Origin: CBDHFN01 sp965262605 | GTDB taxonomy: Bacteria; Pseudomonadota; Alphaproteobacteria; JASGCL01 | NCBI GenBank assembly: GCA_965262605.1 | Contig: CBDHFN010000002.1 | Span: 124,001 to 188,000 of the forward strand | Direction: 5' to 3' | DNA length: 64,000 nt | Shown here: positions 34,825 to 43,642 of the stretch, one piece after another | Position numbering within the stretch: the stretch's first letter is position 1 | Layout: the number at the start of each line of letters is the position of its first letter | The notes under the pieces: generated by a model | Databases searched by the model: none | Seen by the model: the letters and a program-made list of their open reading frames with translations, nothing else | What the model was told of the DNA's origin: nothing | Program-made: the position numbers and the translations under genes

Positions 34825-36093
34825 TTAAGCTCCTGCCACTGGTTTAAGAGTAGATTGCATGATTTTTTGCCAAATTATCGTGATGATTAATAAAACCATG
34901 GGTATGGCAAAGCCTAATTTATAGGCATCTTCTAAAATCCAGCCCCAGTCCATCACCATATCAATAACCACACCAATAAGCCATTGAAAAATAAAAGCCA
35001 TGACAAATGCCAATAAATTTAACGCGCTATTCACCCGCCCGGTGATGCGTATATCAAAAACCTGAGACAACAACCCATATGTTAAAATGCCCGACCCCAT
35101 ACAGCCAACAACTAAAAACATGCCCCAAAAGCTGAATTGCGGGGGCAAAAAAACAATAATGGCAAAGCCAAAAATGATAATATATTGCCCCGCTAAAATT
35201 AATCCTTCGGTGCTGCAAATACCCATTTTGGGTAAAATTTGCGAACCAAAGCCAAAAATCACATATCCTAACACCATACATACCGCCGCCAATGACATGA
35301 TATTACCAACATCATGCAAGCTAAACCCCGCCACTGATTTTAAATATAACGCCCCCCATAAGAAAATAACAGCAACCTGTGAGGCTTGGGAAATCACGGT
35401 GGGCGGGGTTAAAATCCAAAATCTTTTATCGGCAAAAATAATTTTATATTGCTTAAAGCTTGCCCAAAATTCTTCTTGATTATCATTGCTTGCCTTGGGT
35501 TTTTCAAATTTCGGGGGCATGAATAAAATCATCAAGGCTATTATAAAAGTCGCAACGGCTAAAATAATAAAAACACCCCGCCAATCGGTATAATTTAGCA
35601 ATATTTCCACGGGACCTGAGCCAATTAAAGCCCCAGCACCGCCCGCCATCATTTGCATATTATTCATCATGGGTAATTTTTCGCGGGCAAAACATTCGCT
35701 ATACGCCTTAAAAGCCGCCATAAGACTGGCACAGACACCAAAGCCGATTAACCCCCTGCCTAAGATTAAATGCCACGATTCTGTAGCTTGGGAAAAAATC
35801 AACGCCCCTAAAACTGCAAAAAATAATAAAAACCCTTCAGTTTTGCGCGCGCCAATTCTGTCAAGCATCACCCCCATTGGAATTTGCATCAAGGTAAATG
35901 TCAAAAAATAACTTGCTGTCATTAAGCCTAAATCAGATTTTGTCAGCAAAAATTCGGTGGATAAAATTCCGCCAACCATGCCATTTACCACGCGAAATAA
36001 AAACGAAATTAAATACCCCAAAGCAAAGGGAATATAAAGCCGAACAATAAACATAAAATTTAAATTAGCATGGGACGATTGCGAATTAATCAT
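34825..36093 (-). CDS. Major facilitator superfamily transporter
   Basis: Twelve-helix MFS carrier. The loop between helices 2 and 3 carries the signature QIPMGVMLDRIGARKTEG, and helix 4-5 contains GRGLIGFGVCASLMAAFKAYSE. The overall pattern resembles nitrate/nitrite- or sugar-phosphate-like MFS members, but no substrate can be named. The frame is open to 36141; ATG 36093 gives 422 residues with the N-terminus just before the first helix. It overlaps the multihaem cytochrome gene, so it could be the last member of the redox operon or the first of the nagZ group. Confidence 0.85.
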   Translation of the reverse strand: MINSQSSHANLNFMFIVRLYIPFALGYLISFLFRVVNGMVGGILSTEFLLTKSDLGLMTASYFLTFTLMQIPMGVMLDRIGARKTEGFLLFFAVLGALIFSQATESWHLILGRGLIGFGVCASLMAAFKAYSECFAREKLPMMNNMQMMAGGAGALIGSGPVEILLNYTDWRGVFIILAVATFIIALMILFMPPKFEKPKASNDNQEEFWASFKQYKIIFADKRFWILTPPTVISQASQVAVIFLWGALYLKSVAGFSLHDVGNIMSLAAVCMVLGYVIFGFGSQILPKMGICSTEGLILAGQYIIIFGFAIIVFLPPQFSFWGMFLVVGCMGSGILTYGLLSQVFDIRITGRVNSALNLLAFVMAFIFQWLIGVVIDMVMDWGWILEDAYKLGFAIPMVLLIITIIWQKIMQSTLKPVAGA

Positions 36094-38068
36094 TGGTTTC
36101 ACCATTTTCACTTTCTGGTTTAACAATGTTAACGCCGTCAATATTTATTGTATTTTTTGTCGCATTTATTGACTTGCCATGATATAAATGGCAAGTTTTG
36201 CAATCGGTTGAAGCCCCATTTTTAACATGGCATAAATCGCAAGTATCCTTGGAGATAACATGGAAATTCCTGTCGGGTTTTGTAATGGATAAATCATGAA
36301 ATTCTTCGTAATAATTTGAAACTTCATTTAACTGATGGCATGCCAAACATGCGCCATCACCCAAAATTTCATAATGCGGTTTATGTTTAAATTTTGTGTA
36401 TTTTAATTGATTTTTCTCGGGCGGATTAATTACCCAATTAGTCATCAGTATTTTCATCGCGTTATTTTCAATTTCCGATTTTTTGTCTTTTATATTTATT
36501 TGTTCTTGGGAATGGCAATTTAAGCAACCACCAACAACTTGTCGGTTATGAAATAACTCATTTATCCTATCAAAACTTGGTTGCAACAGCGGAGTTTTGA
36601 AATAATTTATAGTTGTGTCAATCCAATTCTTAATAAATTCATCTTGATGGGATATGGGGCGATATACTATGCCGTTTCGGTCTAATGTCCAATTTTGTTT
36701 GGGGTAAAGGCTTTCAAACGATTTCACAGGATTAAATGCGTTATGAATTGGACGATTTTCATGATATTTTATAATTTCATCGCGAAATTGCCCGCCAAAA
36801 TACCGCACTATAAATTGATTGCTTAAATCGCGCGGAATGGAAAGCGTTAATTTCTTATTATTTTCATCGTTACCATCAGTAATATCCAATAATAAAAGCT
36901 TGTAAGCCCATATTAATTTAGCAATTTCTTGCAAATCTGCTTTGCTTACTTTTGATAAATCATTCAATCCAGTTGCGCGATATTTATTCATTATTTCGCT
37001 TAATTCAATTTGCGAAGTAAGCAAATAATCCACCATTGGATTAAACCAATTTTTACCGCGCTCTAAAATTGGGTATGCGCCAATAATTACATTATTATTG
37101 GCAAACGCATTCGTGTCAATGATTGGCAATGCAATCACTTCAATGGGTTTAATACCGGGCGCGTCTTGTCCGGTTACCGTGGCGATATGGCATGACAAAC
37201 CGCAAGTTTGCTCAAAAGATTTAGTTGTCATGTCTGATTTATTGCCGTCTTGGGTATTATTAATAACATGGCAAAATTGGCAATCATTCGGCGCTTCACC
37301 CAAAGCTGGATTTAAATTTGCGAATTTTTCAAAATGCCGTGCATGGTCAAAAATAATTCTGCCACGGCGTTTAAATGGAAAATTCAGAAAATTAGGATGC
37401 GTATTTTCAAAATCCGTAATATTAATTAAATGGCATTGCGTGCATACTTCATTATTATCAGTTCGGTCTGTAAATGAAGTTTTACCATGCCCGCGATGGC
37501 ATTCCGCGCAATCACCGGGCGATTCTTGTAATTCGGTTGCCCCAAAAATATATCCAAACCAGCGGCGATACCACGGACGCTCTTTTAGAAATATTCCGTG
37601 TTTGGCTAAATCAAATTGTTCTTTATTATGCGGATTTTTATAATTTTCGCCAACATCATGGCACGACAGACATGATTTATTATCATCGCCTAATTTTAAG
37701 GTAAATACATCGTGCAAAATTGGAAAAGACAGATTTTCATTGGGTTTAATATGGCATTGTTCGCAATTTTCAATGGATGCGTGGTTCGCGGATAATGGAC
37801 CCGGGCTTAAAACATTATGCCCTAAAATGCCGCTAAAAATTACCATCATCAGCACAAAAGTTGCCAAACCTAATAAAAAAGAGATAATTAACCAGAATTT
37901 ACGGCTTTCATATTTTGGTTCGCAATATTCAGATATTGGCAAATTTTCCAGCGATTTACCGCATTTACCTTGAATAGTCGGTCCGTATTTACAATGAATA
38001 TTATCCGCGCACTTATAATTGGCATTCGGGCGCGGAAAATATCTTTTGCGAAAATTTTCAAATTTCAT
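36086..38068 (-). CDS. Membrane-anchored multihaem c-type cytochrome
   Basis: 660 residues. A cytosolic N-terminus with four cysteines (20, 26, 36, 49) is followed by one membrane helix (about 58-82) and a large periplasmic part. Ten haem-binding motifs are visible: CEQCH, CLSCH, CAECH, CTQCH, CQFCH, CGLSCH, CLNCH, CLACH, CDLCH and CKTCH. The sixth has three residues between the cysteines instead of two, so its haem attachment is uncertain. Many extra histidines could serve as second ligands. The fold is of the cytochrome c3/c7 or octahaem type by motif density only. It overlaps the cytochrome b-like gene by 4 bases and should receive electrons from it and pass them to an unknown periplasmic partner. 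Confidence 0.92.
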   Translation of the reverse strand: MKFENFRKRYFPRPNANYKCADNIHCKYGPTIQGKCGKSLENLPISEYCEPKYESRKFWLIISFLLGLATFVLMMVIFSGILGHNVLSPGPLSANHASIENCEQCHIKPNENLSFPILHDVFTLKLGDDNKSCLSCHDVGENYKNPHNKEQFDLAKHGIFLKERPWYRRWFGYIFGATELQESPGDCAECHRGHGKTSFTDRTDNNEVCTQCHLINITDFENTHPNFLNFPFKRRGRIIFDHARHFEKFANLNPALGEAPNDCQFCHVINNTQDGNKSDMTTKSFEQTCGLSCHIATVTGQDAPGIKPIEVIALPIIDTNAFANNNVIIGAYPILERGKNWFNPMVDYLLTSQIELSEIMNKYRATGLNDLSKVSKADLQEIAKLIWAYKLLLLDITDGNDENNKKLTLSIPRDLSNQFIVRYFGGQFRDEIIKYHENRPIHNAFNPVKSFESLYPKQNWTLDRNGIVYRPISHQDEFIKNWIDTTINYFKTPLLQPSFDRINELFHNRQVVGGCLNCHSQEQINIKDKKSEIENNAMKILMTNWVINPPEKNQLKYTKFKHKPHYEILGDGACLACHQLNEVSNYYEEFHDLSITKPDRNFHVISKDTCDLCHVKNGASTDCKTCHLYHGKSINATKNTINIDGVNIVKPESENGETND

Positions 38069-39081
38069 TTATAACCTACTTCTGTAAATAAAATATATTT
38101 CCATACATGGAATATAATTATCGCCCAAAGGCTGGGCACAAATAAGGCGTGTATTTTATAAAAAAACCGCATTATAAAATAAAAAACATGCGTATTATTT
38201 AAAATATTTTTATTTTCAATTAAAATCTTAATTGCGTGTAATTCTTGATGAAATTCATCGCCAAAAACACGAATTAATTCATTAATAATATCCAAATTCC
38301 TGCGATATGCGCGTTGATTAAATTGGAATTTACCGAAATAGTCAACATAATTACTGGCGAATAATTCCACGATATTTTCCGCCTTTTTGATTAATTTTAA
38401 TCGTTCATAATATTTGAAAAATTCTTGGTGAATAAAATATTTCTCGGTATAAATTTGATTATAGCTTAATAATTCATGGTTATTAATGGCAAGTTTCGGC
38501 AAAAACCGATTAATAATTTCTTGAATTATCCCTGAAATACATATTATCATGGCAAAAATAATAATTAAATATCCCATAAAATTTAGACTGCGGTTATTAA
38601 AAACATGAAAATAAAATATAATCAACCAAATTAACCCCGTCATGACATGCAGATATTTCCAATCCTTGGCATTGGGCAAAGGCAAAGCACCATATCGTTT
38701 TTTTATGCCATAAATAGTTTGAATAGCCATACCAATTAACAAAAATATCCCCAAAAGCGATTGGTTATCATAACCAACTTTATTGCCATAAACAATCAAT
38801 AACCCAATTATCGCAACGGACACAAGCAACATATTTGATAAGGAAGGTAATTTTTTGCCAATAATTTTACAATAATTATATAATAATTTAAAATCTCTAA
38901 GGCTATATCGGCGGGTGAACGCTTGAGTTATCATTGCTTTTAATGGTAATTTTTTTAAAAAATAATAAATATTTAAAATATTAAAATATAAATCTTTGGC
39001 AAAGCTATATAATTTCATGGTAAATTTAACCCATAAATTTTTCATAATATTCATCAAAAATTGTTGATAATTTTCGTTCAT
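38065..39081 (-). CDS. Integral membrane protein with two HX13H motifs, probable dihaem cytochrome b
   Basis: About 338 residues with four to six membrane helices. Two helices each carry a pair of histidines 13 residues apart: in YLHVMTGLIW followed by FHVF, and in KIHALFVPSL followed by FHVWK. This spacing is the bis-histidine pattern that holds two stacked b-type haems, as in cytochrome b of bc complexes. The frame is open to 39192, but ATG 39081 gives an ATGA overlap with the ferredoxin stop. Between the ferredoxin and the multihaem cytochrome, it is placed to carry electrons across the membrane. I do not recognise a named family. Confidence 0.8.
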   Translation of the reverse strand: MNENYQQFLMNIMKNLWVKFTMKLYSFAKDLYFNILNIYYFLKKLPLKAMITQAFTRRYSLRDFKLLYNYCKIIGKKLPSLSNMLLVSVAIIGLLIVYGNKVGYDNQSLLGIFLLIGMAIQTIYGIKKRYGALPLPNAKDWKYLHVMTGLIWLIIFYFHVFNNRSLNFMGYLIIIFAMIICISGIIQEIINRFLPKLAINNHELLSYNQIYTEKYFIHQEFFKYYERLKLIKKAENIVELFASNYVDYFGKFQFNQRAYRRNLDIINELIRVFGDEFHQELHAIKILIENKNILNNTHVFYFIMRFFYKIHALFVPSLWAIIIFHVWKYILFTEVGYK

Positions 39082-39551
39082 TGCCAATCCACTAATGCCT
39101 GTCTGTCCGATAAATTCACCCGCCGCATTGCCCCAGTCGGACAAGCAGACACGCATGCCGCACCGCCAAGTCTGCCAACGCATAAATCGCATTTAACCGC
39201 TTTTTTAATTGGGGTTTCGGTCTTTTGATTAAGCAATAATTCGCCATTATTATTAAAAATATCCACTATGCGCACGGAATGGAACGGGCATGCTTGTTCG
39301 CAATTACCGCAACCAATGCAATCATTTTCCGAAATTGAAGTTTGATATGAAGTTGCAATTGGGCGTTGAATCGCGCTTGTCGGGCAACTTGTCAAGCATT
39401 GCGGATCCAAACAATGCAAACAAGCATTCGCAAAAATTAACTTATTATATTGCGTTCCCGATCTTGCAAATCGGGGATTACCATCATGCGCATTGGCGCA
39501 AGCACTCACGCAATCATCGCACCCCGTGCATAATTGGGAATTAATAACCAT
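39078..39551 (-). CDS. Four-cluster [4Fe-4S] ferredoxin domain protein (likely C-terminal half of a split cyclic-nucleotide/ferredoxin gene)
   Basis: 157 residues with sixteen cysteines in four groups: CTGCDDCVSAC; CLHC with CLTSC; CIGCGNCEQAC; and CDLC with CVSAC. This is the dicluster-pair layout of DmsB/HybA-type electron-transfer subunits. There is no signal peptide, so it is cytosolic or membrane-associated on the inside. Upstream of ATG 39551 there is no ribosome binding site. The frame stays open back through FISENIVAGTEV to the T10 run, where it meets the preceding gene. It was probably made as one protein of about 541 residues with that gene. It overlaps the cytochrome b-like gene by 4 bases. 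Confidence 0.88.
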   Translation of the reverse strand: MVINSQLCTGCDDCVSACANAHDGNPRFARSGTQYNKLIFANACLHCLDPQCLTSCPTSAIQRPIATSYQTSISENDCIGCGNCEQACPFHSVRIVDIFNNNGELLLNQKTETPIKKAVKCDLCVGRLGGAACVSACPTGAMRRVNLSDRQALVDWQ

Positions 39552-39576
39552 GACTTCAGTGCCCGCGACAATATTT

Positions 39577-40704
39577 TCAGATATGAAAAAAAAAATTAAC
39601 CCCTGGGTCGTAATTATTTTCAGATTTTTGGGCGATTTCTTTTCGGCGATAATTACTGATAATTTCTTTTTTTGCTAATTCCAGCGCGCTTAACGGAATA
39701 AATATCGCATCCAGCGCACCGATAGAGCTTACAGACACATTAAAAATTGGTGGTTCCTCCGATGAAGATTCCCAATATTCAATCAAGTCTTTAATCCCAA
39801 AAATATCATCTTTAATGAGGTAATTTATAGTTTCCGTGCCAATTTCGCGGGGAATAAAAATTCGCCCATTGCCCGAAATTACTATCATTATACCATCTAA
39901 TTTATCGCCTTTATCAAACAAGACTATTTCATCTTTTGTATCTTGCTTGGTAATATCGTCCTGCATACCATGGCGTTGAAATTGCGCTTGTTTTGTGATG
40001 GAAGCCAATAAATGTTCAGGGACATTTTCAAATAATTCAAAATTTTTCAAAGTATTATTCAAGACATTTACTTTATATGATTCAACGATTTGCTGATTAA
40101 TAACTTGGTCGCGCAATAAAATTTGCCTTAACCCCTGCCAGCGCATTTCAATGACTTCGGCATCATCAGTCGCCACCACCGAAGCCGAACGAACAGAACG
40201 AGTCATTGCCGCAATTTCGCCCAGCATTTGCCCAACTTTACAAGGAATTTTAATAATTGCATCATCAATCATGATTAAATCAAAACTGCTCATTTTGGCA
40301 TTAACTTCATTATTAAAATGATGAAAAATATGCTTTGTGTCTGCTTCGCTACGCATTTCTTGGGCATAGTTTTTCACCATGAAAGCATTTGATATTTGAT
40401 GAATAATTTTAACGCTTGCGGTTTCTTCTTCGCCAACCAAGAAATTATCATCAGATCCTTCCAATAAAATTGTGAAATTTCCAGATTTTATAAAATAAAT
40501 ACTGGTCGCTAAATGCCCTTTTGACATTAAAATTTCACCGCGCTTAAATTTGCGAACGCGGCAATTTTGTTGCACAATATTTTGCAAAGTATAAGGTTCA
40601 GGGAAATTACGCGGGTTTGCTTGGCTTAAAATTGTTTTTTCAAACAAGAAATTTTGCGCAAATTCGCTTAGCCCCCATTTATTATCAACAAATTTATCTG
40701 CCAT
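39577..40704 (-). CDS. Protein with two cyclic-nucleotide-binding-type domains (frame lost at a T10 run)
   Basis: 375 residues with two CAP-like beta-roll domains. The first is around 50-225 (RGEILMSKGHLATSIYFIKSG and QMLGEIAAMTRSVRSASVVA, which contains the phosphate-binding-type GE-x-A/R pattern). The second is around 235-350 (VLFDKGDKLDGIMIVISGNG). No helix-turn-helix is seen, so it is not a CRP-type regulator. It ends NYDPGVNFFFHI, where the tail is created by a run of ten T (39586-39595). With nine T the frame would read on into the ferredoxin. Such domains in redox proteins may gate electron flow in response to a nucleotide, which is an inference here. Confidence 0.85.
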   Translation of the reverse strand: MADKFVDNKWGLSEFAQNFLFEKTILSQANPRNFPEPYTLQNIVQQNCRVRKFKRGEILMSKGHLATSIYFIKSGNFTILLEGSDDNFLVGEEETASVKIIHQISNAFMVKNYAQEMRSEADTKHIFHHFNNEVNAKMSSFDLIMIDDAIIKIPCKVGQMLGEIAAMTRSVRSASVVATDDAEVIEMRWQGLRQILLRDQVINQQIVESYKVNVLNNTLKNFELFENVPEHLLASITKQAQFQRHGMQDDITKQDTKDEIVLFDKGDKLDGIMIVISGNGRIFIPREIGTETINYLIKDDIFGIKDLIEYWESSSEEPPIFNVSVSSIGALDAIFIPLSALELAKKEIISNYRRKEIAQKSENNYDPGVNFFFHI

Positions 40705-40706
40705 AA

Positions 40707-41966
40707 TTAATAATCCAATTCAATATCTGATGCTACTTGCGAAATACAGGCAAGCGTAAACCCATCTGGAACTGCGAAACTAGGTTGCACAATATTTTTT
40801 ACTGCACCTTTAACCTTGATTAAGCAAGCCCCGCAATTGCCAGTTTTACATCCGCTGTCCATAAATATATCATGTTCTTTGGCAATTTCAAGTATTGTTT
40901 TATCATTCGGCGCGGGAATTTTAATATTACTGCGCAAAAAATTAATATTATGGATATTTTGGGCAACTTCTTCATGCGTCTCATTATCTAAAATTCGTTG
41001 AATTTTATGCATTGAACGGGCATTGAAGGCTTCATAAATGAAATTTTCGGGGGGCAATCCCATTTTAATTAAATCGGGTAAAATCCCTTGAATCAAGGCA
41101 TCTGAACCGCAAAAATACACAATATAATCTGCGGGATTGCCTTGAAAATCAAAAATCTTGCTGGCTTTGGGGTGATTTGATTGATATTGTTCCGCCGCCT
41201 CATTCATCATTTGGCGGGTAAATATCGGTATATAAGAAAAGTTTTTTTCCAACGAAAGCCCCGTTAGTTCACTGCCAAATGGTAAATTTAAAGCATCTTT
41301 TGCAATATGAATAATTTTAATATTTTGCATAATTGCTTCGTCAATTTCTTGCGCCATCGCATAAAATGGCGTTATACCAATACCACCCGCAAGAAAATAC
41401 ACTTTTTTTGTTGCATGTTCTGGGTTAAAGATAAAATTACCTTGCGGGGGGACAACGGCAATCGTATTACCAATTTTAATTTGTTTATGAATTTGCCTTG
41501 AAACGCTAAATTCATTGGTTGAATTTAAGTCTAATTTCACCGCAATTTCGTAATATTCATTTTGATTAGAATTATTAATTAAGCTATAACATCTCAGGTG
41601 CTTTTTTATTTTAGCATCGTAAAATTTACAAGTAATAAATTGACCAGCTTTAAATCTTGCTAATTTCGCCTTATTTACAGGATTAAGCCTTAATAAGACT
41701 ATGTCTTTGGCGATTTCTTTTTTAATTTCAACTATATATCTTTGCGCTAAATTTTCCTTGTCAGTATGGTTAATTGCCTTGTCAATTTTGAATTTTAACC
41801 GAAATTTTTGATACGCCATAATTTCATACAAATATGATTTAAGTATTTTAGAATAAAACCGCCAGCTTAATTTAACGCAATAATAAAGCGCAACGACCAT
41901 GATAAAATACCAAATTGGATGCTGAAACATCAAATCAAAAATTTTTTGCCACGGCTGAAATTTCAT
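40707..41966 (-). CDS. Membrane-anchored FAD/NAD(P)H oxidoreductase with C-terminal [2Fe-2S] ferredoxin domain
   Basis: 419 residues. One membrane helix near 18-38 anchors the protein. A ferredoxin-reductase module follows: FAD-binding RCYSLINN and the NAD(P)-binding YFLAGGIGITPFYAMAQE. A plant-type [2Fe-2S] domain closes it, with Cys373, Cys378, Cys381 and Cys407 (DSGCKTGNCGACLIK). This resembles the HCP-reductase/Hmp-like class of reductases. It overlaps the methyltransferase gene by 4 bases and precedes the cyclic-nucleotide/ferredoxin gene by 2. It is the likely entry point of electrons into the operon's chain. Confidence 0.9.
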   Translation of the reverse strand: MKFQPWQKIFDLMFQHPIWYFIMVVALYYCVKLSWRFYSKILKSYLYEIMAYQKFRLKFKIDKAINHTDKENLAQRYIVEIKKEIAKDIVLLRLNPVNKAKLARFKAGQFITCKFYDAKIKKHLRCYSLINNSNQNEYYEIAVKLDLNSTNEFSVSRQIHKQIKIGNTIAVVPPQGNFIFNPEHATKKVYFLAGGIGITPFYAMAQEIDEAIMQNIKIIHIAKDALNLPFGSELTGLSLEKNFSYIPIFTRQMMNEAAEQYQSNHPKASKIFDFQGNPADYIVYFCGSDALIQGILPDLIKMGLPPENFIYEAFNARSMHKIQRILDNETHEEVAQNIHNINFLRSNIKIPAPNDKTILEIAKEHDIFMDSGCKTGNCGACLIKVKGAVKNIVQPSFAVPDGFTLACISQVASDIELDY

Positions 41967-43510
41967 ATCATCGCACCAATTTTCAAATAATGGTTATATT
42001 TTGCGCTTACTAAATTTTTAAAATTTTGCATAATTTCATCGTCGCTTTTTGCTTCGGCATTCACTGTGATTCTGCCTGCTTTCATTAATCCCATCAAATG
42101 ATCGGCAATATCACCGATAGTATGTTCGCCATTCATCAATGGAATAATAATTTTATCAGTATCATCAACCTTAGAATTATTGTGAAAAATTGTGCAAATA
42201 TTGCCATTTATTTGGCTTGAAACCGCGCCCCGCGCCCAACCATTTATCTTGGGTTTTTCATCAACTTGCACCGAGATTGGAAATTTCACGGGTGTCATCG
42301 TTAAAAATCCGCGGGCAAATAATTGTAATATATTTGATTTAAAGAATGTTAAAATTTTATCTTGGGCTAATTCATTATTTTTATTATGAATAAATTGCAC
42401 CCATTCATTAAGCATCATGGGCAATCGGTGTCCCGCCATAATTTCTAAAACTTTATTCGGTAATTCATTTTCATTGCCGATTGAAACTTCGTTTGCACGC
42501 AATTTCCAATTGCCATTTTCAGTTCTGGACACATCAAAATGCAAATAAAAATTCATGGATTCAAGCAATTCAACATTCCAAACTTTACTTAATTTACGCT
42601 CTTTTCGGCAAACGACTGACGAACGAAATTGCCGATTCAAGACAAAATCAGCCATTTGCTCGGCATCTATGCGTTTTCTTGATTCTTCAAATATTTTTTT
42701 GACATTGGGTGCCATATTATCAAGGATATGGGCAATGGCATTGCTTTCCGCGACAAATGCCAAGCCATTATTTTCGCACATGCTATTAAATTCATGAAAA
42801 TATAGTGGCTCATTAATGCCTTCCAATAATTCGTGCGACAAATAATAATCAGGGGCATTCATCCAAGTATCATAACGGTTACGCAGTTCTTTCACTAAAA
42901 TATTTTCATTTTCGCCCGCTAATTGAGAGATTTCTTCAAAAAATTTTTTAGATTTTTCCAGTTGTAATTTTTTATCTTTGCTATATTTTCTGCCTTCATA
43001 CATCATAATATCGCGAATTGTTAATAAAAAATTCCAGCCCGGACGCGTATTATAACTTAAAATCGCTAAACCATCGTCGGTTAAACTATGTTGCAGGTTT
43101 AATAAAATTGCTTTTTGCACATGATCCGGCACCCATGAAAAAACACCATGGCAAATTATATAATCAAATTTTCCCATTAAAGTTGCATAATCAGCAATTG
43201 AACCACTTATGAAATGTATATTTTCCACGCCACCATTGGTTGCTATCCTGCGTGCTTCGGCAATTTGTTTATCGGAAATATCTATGCCAAAAAATTGCCC
43301 TTGGGGGAATTTAATTGCCATGGGAAAAAGATTATTACCAATCGCGCAACCAATCTCCAAAACCCGCATTTTATCCATCGGCGTTGGGTTTAAACCAAAT
43401 AATTTGCCGATTAAATATAAATTATCGGGGTGCGTGTTCGCATGCGTGCCACCCGGATATAATATATCATTATAACTATCTCTTGCATCGGCTTCGGAAT
43501 AATCGGTCAT
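41963..43510 (-). CDS. Class I SAM methyltransferase with methyltransferase regulatory domain (PF10119-like)
   Basis: About 515 residues. The N-terminal Rossmann domain has the SAM loop VLEIGCAIGNNLFPMA, an acidic FFGIDISDKQI, and YIICHGVFSWVPDHV. A conserved middle/C-terminal part resembles the 'methyltransferase regulatory domain' that follows such enzymes. ATG 43510 is preceded by GGGGA and is preferred over 43525. It heads the redox operon with a 4-base overlap to the oxidoreductase gene. Its substrate is unknown; a protein, quinone or small molecule are all possible. The link to electron transfer is by co-transcription only. Confidence 0.85.
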   Translation of the reverse strand: MTDYSEADARDSYNDILYPGGTHANTHPDNLYLIGKLFGLNPTPMDKMRVLEIGCAIGNNLFPMAIKFPQGQFFGIDISDKQIAEARRIATNGGVENIHFISGSIADYATLMGKFDYIICHGVFSWVPDHVQKAILLNLQHSLTDDGLAILSYNTRPGWNFLLTIRDIMMYEGRKYSKDKKLQLEKSKKFFEEISQLAGENENILVKELRNRYDTWMNAPDYYLSHELLEGINEPLYFHEFNSMCENNGLAFVAESNAIAHILDNMAPNVKKIFEESRKRIDAEQMADFVLNRQFRSSVVCRKERKLSKVWNVELLESMNFYLHFDVSRTENGNWKLRANEVSIGNENELPNKVLEIMAGHRLPMMLNEWVQFIHNKNNELAQDKILTFFKSNILQLFARGFLTMTPVKFPISVQVDEKPKINGWARGAVSSQINGNICTIFHNNSKVDDTDKIIIPLMNGEHTIGDIADHLMGLMKAGRITVNAEAKSDDEIMQNFKNLVSAKYNHYLKIGAMI

Positions 43511-43642
43511 ATTTTCCCCAATCAATAACTATTTTAATTATATCTGCTATATTTTATTATAAAAAGCAAGGATAAAATAAATTTTTCTTGATTTATATAA
43601 TAAATTACAATATGGCTTTTCATTGCCAAAGAAGAGGGAACA

